Positions 1 to 5,663 of a stretch of DNA of 11,647 nt are shown piece by piece. A program made the translations under genes and the position numbers. Origin of the DNA: an uncultured Eubacteriales bacterium (GTDB taxonomy: Bacteria > Bacillota > Clostridia > Oscillospirales > Oscillospiraceae); contig CATJWA010000263.1 of assembly GCA_949744025.1 (NCBI GenBank), forward strand, positions 1 through 11,647, in the 5' to 3' direction. The notes under the pieces were generated by a model. It made no database searches. It was not told where the DNA came from and worked only from the letters and a program-made list of their open reading frames with translations. Numbering within the stretch: position 1 is the first letter of the stretch; every line of letters starts with the position of its first letter.

Positions 1-143
1 AACTGCAGGCCCGTTACGGGGCTGTCAGGCGCGAAGGTGCCGTCGCCCATGCCGTTGATGATGCCGCGCTGTGCGCAGTAGGCGATGTAGCCGGCTGCCC
101 AGTGGCTCGCGGGCACGTCCGTGAACGGGGCGTTGTAGTCAAT
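1..143 (-). pseudogene. 5'-truncated SLH-domain protein fragment, runs off left edge
   Basis: Read on the minus strand, this stretch encodes about 47 residues of one S-layer homology repeat. It opens with DYNAPFTDVPASHWAAGY and continues with the GDGTFAPDSPVTGLQ-type end typical of clostridial SLH proteins. SLH repeats bind secondary cell-wall polymers and hold proteins at the surface. An in-frame TAA (146-144) lies immediately upstream. No ATG, GTG or TTG occurs in frame before the domain begins, there is no ribosome binding site, and the terminator hairpin of the neighbouring operon sits about 10 nt further upstream. The fragment therefore has no visible start and no room for a signal peptide. 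It could be the tail of a gene broken by recombination, or the product of an assembly join. The rest of the gene is outside the window, so its full extent cannot be judged. The domain call is firm; the pseudogene call is an inference. Confidence 0.6.
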
Positions 144-154
144 TTAGACTTCTG

Positions 155-197
155 AAAAAACAAATGTCCTGCGAAAGTTCGCAGGACATTTGTTTTT
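155..197 (-). terminator. Rho-independent terminator of the phosphorelay operon
   Basis: A perfect 20-bp inverted repeat (156-175 with 178-197) encloses a 2-nt centre. Its GC-rich core is TGTCCTGCGAA and its complement. Read on the minus strand, the second arm runs into six T residues (160-155). It starts 6 nt after the stop codon of the histidine kinase gene at 203. The plus-strand side also has a T run (193-197), so it may terminate in both directions and would also shield the operon from leftover transcription from the left. Confidence 0.9.
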
Positions 198-202
198 CGT
201 TT

Positions 203-2752
203 TCACTCCAAAAACTTACCCAGCTTAGCGACTATCTCCTGAATATCTATCGGCTTTGCGATGTGCGCATTCATACCACATTCAATGCACTTTTTAATAT
301 CATCGGAGAATGCATCCGCGGTCATGGCTATTATGGGTATCTCACGCGCATCCTCGCGGTCAAGCGCGCGAATGGCGCGCGTGGCCTCATAACCCGTCAT
401 CACCGGCATACGTATATCCATGAGTATTGCATCGTAGTAATTAGGCTTTTCCGCACTGAATTTATCTACACATATCTGTCCGTTTTCCGCTCGCTCCAGG
501 ACCATGCCTATCTCTGACAGAAGCTCCTCCGCTATCTCCCAGTTAATGTCATTGTCCTCGGCAAGCAATATGCGCCGTCCCGTGAGTGTGCTTTCCGATA
601 TTACCGGCTCAGCGTCCTTATCGCTGTCGTTCGAGGCAAAGCGGCGTAGTCCACAAAACAGTGTTGACTTAAACAGCGGTTTGGAAATAAAACCGCTCAC
701 ACCCACAGCACGGGCCTTGCTCTCAATGTCACTCCAGTCATATGCGGAAATTAAGAGTATTGGAATATCCTCATCCATACAGCGGCGGATTTCACTTGCC
801 GTTTCTATACCATCCATGCCCGGCAGCTTCCAGTCAAGCAGAATAATATGATAATCATTGCGCCTTTCATGGCGTTTTTTCACCATTTCAACAGCGCTTT
901 CGCCGTCAAGCGTCCACTCCGCATTTACACCTATGGACTTAAGTGCCTCCACAGCGCTTTCGCACACCTGCCTGTCGTCGTCTACAACGAGCATGTTCCA
1001 ATCAGGCAGCAGCATTTCCTCTTCCGTGCCCTCGGCCTTTTCCATATCTATAACCACGTGGAAACGGCTGCCCTTGCCCTGCTCGCTGTCAACAGTTATG
1101 CTGCCGCCCATAGCGTCAACTATATACTTGGTTATAGCCATGCCAAGGCCGGTGCCCTCAGTTTTCTGCACCCGGGCATTGTCTTCCCTTGTGAAGGAGA
1201 CGAAAATCTTCTCCTTAAATTCCTTTGTCATGCCTATTCCGTTGTCTTCAACGACCAGATGAACGCGAATATGCGTGTCTCCTATCGGAGAGGGCTCCTC
1301 GCTCAGACTTACGCGGATAGCTCCTCCCTCCGGTGTGAACTTCATCGCATTTGACAGCAGGTTAATTATCACCTGATTCAGACGCACACCGTCACAGTAA
1401 ACGTTTTCATCCGTCACGTCATGTATCGACACGTCAAAGCGCTGCTTTTTCGCTTTCACCTGCGGCTGTACTATACTCACAACGCTGTCCATAACCTCAC
1501 GCAGAGACAGGCGGTCCAAGCTCAGCGTCAGCTTTCCGCTCTCAATCTTGGACATGTCAAGGACATCGTTTATCAGCCCCAAAAGATGCTTGCTGGAAAG
1601 CGTAATCTTCTTCAGACAATTCTGAACCTGCTGAGTGTCCTCAATATTCGTTGTGGCAATGGCCGTCATTCCGACTATTGCATTCATAGGCGTACGGATA
1701 TCGTGGCTCATGTTTGACAGGAACTCACTTTTGGCACGGCTGGCGTGCTCCGCAGACGCCTTGGCCTCCTCAAGAGCGCTCATCTGTTTCCTCGTCAGGC
1801 TGAAATACTTGGCAAACACAAGCAGCAGAGCCAGCAGTATTACTCCGCAGCAGAACAGCGTCATATATCCCCATTGGCTGCTCGTATTCCGAACAAGCTC
1901 GTCCAGCTCTCCATATGGCATAACCGTAACAAGATACCACTCCGAATGAGGCAGACTGGTGCAGTACAGATGCATCATTTCCGGCCCAAGCTCCAGCACC
2001 GCGGAATAAGGCTCATCAAGCTCCATGGCGCTCGACAGCTCGGAAATGCACCGTTCCGGGTCCTTCGCTCCTGCATTATCGTACAGCTCGCGTATGCGGT
2101 CAAAATAATTGCCGAGCTCCGTATCGGCGCTGCGTATGACAAAGCTGCCGTCCCTGCGCACGACATGAGAGTATACAAGCGAGCTGTCATCCCTGTCCAG
2201 AGCCAATATGGACTTGAAATAATCCATCATCAGTCCTGCCACCAGGCCGACGCTTCTCTCGCCGTTGGACATCGGGTAGCTGCCTGAGATTCCAAGCAGA
2301 ATAATGTCGTTTCCCGCTTCGTCGGTCCCAACTGCAACTTTGTTTTCACCACGGCTTAAAGACTCCAGAAACGGCTCAGGGTCCGTTATGTTGATTTCAC
2401 TTCCTCCCAGCATATCAAACTGGCCGTCCGCCGAGCAAAAGCCAAGACATTCAACATCCCTCATTCTCGCACTGCTTGCAAGCGCCTCGCGCAGCATATC
2501 ATAATCTGCTTCGCTCTCAGACGTATCAATTATGTCATCTACAACCGACAGCCAGTAGTTTATCGTCGTCGAGTAATGTATGGTGATTCGCTCGTTCATG
2601 CCGGTCATGTATATGCTTCCGACATCGGTTATTGTCTCTCTGCTTTGTTGGCTCATTGTTGAGGCCAGAAAAACAAAAATTACAACGCAGAGAAGTATGA
2701 TGAGAATTAGGCTTATCTTCAAAAACCGCGTCGTCTTATTGCTCATTTTCAT
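203..2752 (-). CDS. Membrane hybrid histidine kinase (Cache-like sensor, HisKA, HATPase, two REC domains)
   Basis: With the chosen start the protein has 849 residues. A first membrane segment lies at about 11-31, followed by an extracytoplasmic region of about 260 residues (33-293) of likely Cache/PAS-like fold, and a second membrane segment at about 294-316. The HisKA H-box is SHDIRTPMNA with phospho-accepting His350. The ATPase domain shows the N-box (NLLSNAMKF, Asn468), the DNGIGM motif near 503 and GTGLGM near 533. Two receiver domains follow, with phosphoacceptors Asp640 (LLDWKLPG) and Asp779 (LMDIRMP) and conserved lysines 691 and 833; both look functional. It would sense an external signal and pass phosphate from His350 to a receiver and then to the separate Hpt protein encoded just upstream. 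The frame stays open to a TTG at 2863 that would overlap the Hpt gene. I chose ATG 2752 because GGAG lies 12 nt upstream and a short basic N-terminus then precedes the membrane helix; ATG 2746 is also possible. The sensed ligand cannot be told. Confidence 0.93.
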   Translation of the reverse strand: MKMSNKTTRFLKISLILIILLCVVIFVFLASTMSQQSRETITDVGSIYMTGMNERITIHYSTTINYWLSVVDDIIDTSESEADYDMLREALASSARMRDVECLGFCSADGQFDMLGGSEINITDPEPFLESLSRGENKVAVGTDEAGNDIILLGISGSYPMSNGERSVGLVAGLMMDYFKSILALDRDDSSLVYSHVVRRDGSFVIRSADTELGNYFDRIRELYDNAGAKDPERCISELSSAMELDEPYSAVLELGPEMMHLYCTSLPHSEWYLVTVMPYGELDELVRNTSSQWGYMTLFCCGVILLALLLVFAKYFSLTRKQMSALEEAKASAEHASRAKSEFLSNMSHDIRTPMNAIVGMTAIATTNIEDTQQVQNCLKKITLSSKHLLGLINDVLDMSKIESGKLTLSLDRLSLREVMDSVVSIVQPQVKAKKQRFDVSIHDVTDENVYCDGVRLNQVIINLLSNAMKFTPEGGAIRVSLSEEPSPIGDTHIRVHLVVEDNGIGMTKEFKEKIFVSFTREDNARVQKTEGTGLGMAITKYIVDAMGGSITVDSEQGKGSRFHVVIDMEKAEGTEEEMLLPDWNMLVVDDDRQVCESAVEALKSIGVNAEWTLDGESAVEMVKKRHERRNDYHIILLDWKLPGMDGIETASEIRRCMDEDIPILLISAYDWSDIESKARAVGVSGFISKPLFKSTLFCGLRRFASNDSDKDAEPVISESTLTGRRILLAEDNDINWEIAEELLSEIGMVLERAENGQICVDKFSAEKPNYYDAILMDIRMPVMTGYEATRAIRALDREDAREIPIIAMTADAFSDDIKKCIECGMNAHIAKPIDIQEIVAKLGKFLE

Positions 2753-2822
2753 ATAAATTCTCATCTCCACAGCTTTTTGGGGTATGCGTACCATGCGTCC
2801 ATCTGCGGCTTTCGCATCTCCT

Positions 2823-3185
2823 CTACGCGTCGACTTCCGACTTAAACTCACGGATGGCGGCAACAGTCTGCTGATAATCGTTTTTTACCTGCTCTGCCAA
2901 GCTCTCCGCATGCGGATTGAAGCCGCCGCGCAGAGCCTCTGTCAGCTCGCTGCTTGATTTGCCGAGCTTGGTGAAGCTGAGATTCTGGCACACACCCTTT
3001 ATGGTGTGCGCGGCGCGGAAAGCCTCATCGCCGTTGCCGTCCTTCAGCGCCGTGCAAAGATTTTCAAAGCTGGCGTCATCCAGAAATTTAAGTACGAATT
3101 TCTGAATCATACGTTCGCTGCGCAAACGCCCCAGCACCTCATCGAAGTCTCCCTCAAGAGCATTATAGCAATCCTTCAAGCTCAT
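2823..3185 (-). CDS. Free-standing Hpt phosphotransfer protein
   Basis: A small, soluble, mostly helical protein of 120 residues. The Hpt signature is AAHTIKGVCQNL, with the phosphorylatable histidine at position 60 and the following Lys-Gly pair that defines the family. Hpt domains carry phosphate between a hybrid kinase receiver and a response-regulator receiver. Here the gene sits between exactly those two partners, 38 nt after the response-regulator gene and 70 nt before the kinase gene, so it is very likely the relay step of this operon. The start ATG 3185 has a near-perfect AGGAGG (3198-3193) 7 nt upstream. The frame can be extended to a GTG at 3227 that overlaps the previous stop codon, but this would add 14 lysine-rich residues outside the domain and has no good ribosome site. 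No membrane segment or second domain is present. The biochemical role is well supported; the partner assignment is inferred from context. Confidence 0.92.
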   Translation of the reverse strand: MSLKDCYNALEGDFDEVLGRLRSERMIQKFVLKFLDDASFENLCTALKDGNGDEAFRAAHTIKGVCQNLSFTKLGKSSSELTEALRGGFNPHAESLAEQVKNDYQQTVAAIREFKSEVDA

Positions 3186-3192
3186 TTTTTTG

Positions 3193-3198
3193 CCTCCT
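3193..3198 (-). promoter_or_regulatory. Ribosome binding site of the Hpt gene
   Basis: The minus strand reads AGGAGG, a full match to the anti-Shine-Dalgarno core, 7 nt before ATG 3185. It settles the start against the upstream GTG at 3227. Confidence 0.88.
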
Positions 3199-3223
3199 TT
3201 ATCTGCTTTCCTTAGATTTGTCG

Positions 3224-5296
3224 TCACATGCCCTCGCTGTCTATAGGCGAAATCTCCGTAAGTACGCCGTTCATCGACTCGCTGAAAAAATGTAGCCGCC
3301 CGCGGCCGGATTGCTTGGATGAATACAAAGCCTGATCCGCCGCGTGGAACAGCGTCTCATAGTCCGTGCCCACCTTCTCGGTAAGTGCGGCGCCAACGCT
3401 CACGGAAATTTTGAAGTCCTCATACTGTCCGGACAGCTTATTGAAAATTCGTTCAAGCGCGTGCTCAATATCCTCTTTATATTCCATGAAAATAAGGAAT
3501 TCGTCTCCGCCAACACGAGCGACAATGTCTCCGCCGCGCACGCTTTTGCGCAGGTTATCCGCCATGTACTCAAGCACACGGTCGCCGAAAATATGGCCGT
3601 AATTGTCGTTTGCCGCCTTGAAGTGGTCCATGTCCACTATAGCAAGAGCGAACTTGCCCTGCGGCCGGCTCTTTATTCTGTCGTGTATCTGTTTTTTTGC
3701 GTAGGCGTGGTTGAGCAGTCCCGTCAGAGTGTCGTGCGAGGCCATCTGCTCAAGGTCGCTCATTTTCATGCGCGAGTCATGGATGTCTATCGCCTTGCCT
3801 ATGGAGCCTATGTAGCGCGGCGGCTCGTCGTCCGACCATGTCGCGCGTCCGATTATTCTGTACCAGCGCTCCCTGCCGTCAACATTCATCTTGCACTCAT
3901 GTTCAACCACCGGCCTCTCCGGCGTGGTGCTGCGCAGCTCGGCAGAGAAAGCGTGTATCTCCTTGAGCCCAAGGACACCGACTGCCTTCTGGTCGTTTAT
4001 CGGGTCCATTATTATCTCCGGAAGGCCAAGCTTGTTTGCTCCCCAGCTTGAGAGCGTGAGCATCGGCGGAGAGAGCGTATATTCAAATTGTATCTCCTCT
4101 GTCAGCGAGGCAAAGAAGCTGTATTTCATCCTCTCGTGCTCAAGCAGACGCAGAGTCCGGTCAGACGCCGACAGCTCCTCGTGCTTTAGCATCTCCTCGG
4201 CAACAAACTGAAGGTCGCTGCGGCTGACTCTGTAGGATGCCTTATTCATCTCCTCCTGTATACAGTCGGCCACATCCAGCAGGCAGCGCAGCAGCATCGG
4301 ATTAAAGCAGCCGCACTTCCCCTGTGTTATCATTTCCACTGCCGTATCGTGCGGAATAGCCTTTTTGTACACCCGCTCGCTCGTCAGCGCGTCGTACACG
4401 TCCGCCAATGCGACAATCTGCGCAGAAATCGGTATATCATCCCCGCGCAGGCCGTCCGGATAGCCTCCGCCGTCATAACGCTCATGGTGCCAGCGGCAAA
4501 TCTCATAGGCAGTCTTTACCAGCGGCTCATTCTGGTGTATCGGCAGGTCCTTGAGCATGTTCGCACCTATCATTGAGTGCGTTTTCATTATCTCATATTC
4601 CTCGTCCGTGAGCTTGCCCGGCTTGTTAAGGACCTCCTCGGCAATCGCTATCTTGCCTATATCGTGCAGGGCCGAGGCCGTCCCTATCATGCTTATTTCC
4701 GCTCGGGAGAAATCGTACTGGTCGCTGTTTTGCGACAGCCGGCGCAACAGCAGCTCCGTCAGCGTGCGCACATGCGGCACGTGCTGGCCGCTCTCGCCGT
4801 TTCTGAACTCGACAATGTGGCTGAGTATGTCTATCATCAGGCTGCTCTGCTGCTCTTTTTCGTACACCTGGTCTGCCACAAGTCCAATAAGCTTCTTCTG
4901 CTTGGCGTACAGCAATATGGTGTTTACCACTCGCCTGTGAACAATCAGCGCGTCAAAGGGCCGGCTAATAAAATCCGTCACTCCAAGGTTGTATGCCCGC
5001 TCAATGTTCGCCGGCGCGCTCTCGGCGGAAATCATGATAACCGGAATATCTTCTATCCAGCGGTTCTGATTCATTACATCCAGTACGCCAAAGCCGTCCA
5101 TATTCGGCATGACTATGTCGAGCAGGACAAGATCAATCTCCTCTGAGTGCTGGCTTAATATGCGTACAGCTTCATTTCCGTCCTCCGCCTCTATTATCTC
5201 ATAGGCATCCTCGAGCATGTCCATAAGGATGGAACGGTTCATCTCCGAATCATCCGCTATAAGTATCTTCTGCTTATATTCCTGAGCCTTCGCCAT
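3224..5296 (-). CDS. Response regulator with REC, HD-GYP, PAS and GGDEF domains (c-di-GMP synthesis and breakdown)
   Basis: A cytoplasmic protein of 690 residues with the chosen start. The receiver domain (about 10-130) has acidic residues near 15 (ADDSE) and phosphoacceptor Asp60 (LLDIVMP). The usual lysine of the KP motif is Arg112 (ISRPF). An HD-GYP phosphodiesterase domain follows (about 150-350), with HD dyad His211-Asp212 (ALHDIGKIAI), HHE at 270-272 and GYP at 278-280. A PAS-like segment spans about 393-508. The GGDEF diguanylate cyclase domain (about 518-675) has an intact GGDEF at 596-600 and an RGGD inhibitory I-site five residues before it. Both active sites look complete, so the protein could make c-di-GMP from GTP and also hydrolyse it, with phosphorylation selecting the output; which activity dominates cannot be read from sequence. 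It is the first gene of the operon, 38 nt from the Hpt gene. Start ATG 5296 has AGAGGG 8 nt upstream; the in-frame ATG at 5317 has no comparable site. Confidence 0.93.
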   Translation of the reverse strand: MAKAQEYKQKILIADDSEMNRSILMDMLEDAYEIIEAEDGNEAVRILSQHSEEIDLVLLDIVMPNMDGFGVLDVMNQNRWIEDIPVIMISAESAPANIERAYNLGVTDFISRPFDALIVHRRVVNTILLYAKQKKLIGLVADQVYEKEQQSSLMIDILSHIVEFRNGESGQHVPHVRTLTELLLRRLSQNSDQYDFSRAEISMIGTASALHDIGKIAIAEEVLNKPGKLTDEEYEIMKTHSMIGANMLKDLPIHQNEPLVKTAYEICRWHHERYDGGGYPDGLRGDDIPISAQIVALADVYDALTSERVYKKAIPHDTAVEMITQGKCGCFNPMLLRCLLDVADCIQEEMNKASYRVSRSDLQFVAEEMLKHEELSASDRTLRLLEHERMKYSFFASLTEEIQFEYTLSPPMLTLSSWGANKLGLPEIIMDPINDQKAVGVLGLKEIHAFSAELRSTTPERPVVEHECKMNVDGRERWYRIIGRATWSDDEPPRYIGSIGKAIDIHDSRMKMSDLEQMASHDTLTGLLNHAYAKKQIHDRIKSRPQGKFALAIVDMDHFKAANDNYGHIFGDRVLEYMADNLRKSVRGGDIVARVGGDEFLIFMEYKEDIEHALERIFNKLSGQYEDFKISVSVGAALTEKVGTDYETLFHAADQALYSSKQSGRGRLHFFSESMNGVLTEISPIDSEGM

Positions 5297-5304
5297 GTAT
5301 ATCA

Positions 5305-5310
5305 CCCTCT
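5305..5310 (-). promoter_or_regulatory. Ribosome binding site of the response-regulator gene
   Basis: The minus strand reads AGAGGG, 8 nt before ATG 5296. It favours this start over the in-frame ATG at 5317, which would swallow the site and has only a distant AAGG upstream. Confidence 0.7.
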
Positions 5311-5383
5311 TGCGCATTTATGTGAAAAGCCTTGTCTGTTCCGTCAGGCGGATAATAGCGCCATTAAATCATAATCCTGAGTT

Positions 5384-5412
5384 ATTATACTATGTTTTCC
5401 CGGAATCCGCAA
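5384..5412 (-). promoter_or_regulatory. Candidate sigma-A promoter for the phosphorelay operon
   Basis: On the minus strand a perfect -10 box TATAAT (5389-5384) stands 17 nt downstream of TTGCGG (5412-5407), a three-of-six match to the -35 consensus. It lies about 88 nt before ATG 5296, a normal leader length. A short odd palindrome, CGGATTCCG (5409-5401), overlaps the -35 box and could be a regulator half-site. This is the best placed of the leftward candidates. Confidence 0.5.
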
Positions 5413-5497
5413 TAGATAAATATCGGTCCGCAGTACAAAAAAATGGATGCTTGAGCTGACTGTGCTTTATTTACAAAAAACAAGCTGAAATATCGGC

Positions 5498-5525
5498 AAA
5501 ATAAATCTATGTAAACGGTTGTCAA
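5498..5525 (-). promoter_or_regulatory. Alternative distal leftward promoter candidate
   Basis: On the minus strand a perfect -35 TTGACA (5525-5520) is followed after 16 nt by TATTTT (5503-5498), a four-of-six -10 match. It would give a leader of about 190 nt before the response-regulator gene. Its -35 box is the inverted partner of the -35 box of the rightward promoter, so the two could compete. The weak -10 and distance make it less likely than the candidate nearer the gene. Confidence 0.3.
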
Positions 5526-5527
5526 AG

Positions 5528-5557
5528 TTGACATAATTTGATAAACTATCAAATACT
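5528..5557 (+). promoter_or_regulatory. Candidate sigma-A promoter for the peptidase operon
   Basis: A perfect -35 TTGACA (5528-5533) is followed after 18 nt by AATACT (5552-5557), a four-of-six match to TATAAT. Transcription would begin near 5565, leaving a leader of about 100 nt before ATG 5664. The spacer is largely filled by a palindrome, which suggests a repressible promoter. Confidence 0.5.
5537..5553. promoter_or_regulatory. 17-bp palindrome in the promoter spacer, candidate operator
   Basis: The sequence TTTGATAAACTATCAAA is a perfect inverted repeat of 7-bp arms around a 3-nt centre. It lies between the -35 and -10 boxes of the rightward promoter candidate, a position where a bound dimeric regulator would block RNA polymerase. 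It is too AT-rich and short to be a terminator. The regulator is unknown; none is encoded nearby apart from the response regulator, which has no DNA-binding domain. Confidence 0.45.
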
Positions 5558-5650
5558 CACGCATGTCCAAAAAGGAAGTCCGTATAACCGTGATTCGTAA
5601 ATTAAGTCCATATTTTGTGCATGCTGTTATATGCAATCCCATGTTATGGA

Positions 5651-5655
5651 AAGGA
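5651..5655 (+). promoter_or_regulatory. Ribosome binding site of the peptidase gene
   Basis: AAGGA lies 8 nt before ATG 5664. It decides for this start over the in-frame ATGs at 5631 and 5646. The choice is supported by the protein, since a clean signal peptide begins right there. Confidence 0.75.
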
Positions 5656-5663
5656 ACCGAAAA

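Larger units (their letters stand above)
5297..5663. other. AT-rich divergent intergenic region between the c-di-GMP operon and the peptidase operon
   Basis: This 367-nt region separates two operons that read away from each other. It is clearly richer in A and T than the flanking genes. It contains candidate promoters for both directions, an inverted pair of TTGACA hexamers at 5520-5533, and a 17-bp palindrome at 5537-5553. A 9-bp direct repeat, AAATATCGG, occurs at 5418-5426 and 5488-5496. No convincing small gene, riboswitch or terminator was seen. Open frames across it are short and lack ribosome binding sites. Confidence 0.75.

Noticed and set aside
2753..2863. Longer N-terminus of the histidine kinase from TTG 2863 or ATG 2794
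   Set aside because: TTG 2863 would overlap the Hpt gene by 41 nt. Neither start has a well-spaced ribosome site, and the added residues are basic and placed before the first membrane helix with no domain.
3186..3227. Upstream GTG start for the Hpt gene overlapping the previous stop codon
   Set aside because: The near-perfect AGGAGG 7 nt before ATG 3185 lies inside that extension, and the extension adds only a lysine-rich stretch outside the Hpt domain.
5490..5516. Sigma-28 (motility sigma) promoter on the minus strand with -10 GCCGATAT
   Set aside because: The -10 match is good, but the position 15 nt upstream reads GTTT, not TAAA. Without a -35 the call is not supported; the repeat is kept only as a low-interest observation.
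5618..5635. TGCAT/ATGCA hairpin before the peptidase start
   Set aside because: The stem is only 5 bp with an 8-nt loop and has no U-run; it is too weak to be called a terminator or regulatory hairpin.
5557..5663. c-di-GMP riboswitch in the leader of the peptidase operon
   Set aside because: It was looked for because of the neighbouring c-di-GMP enzyme. The leader lacks the conserved GEMM-type blocks, no type II pattern was seen, and it has no terminator hairpin.
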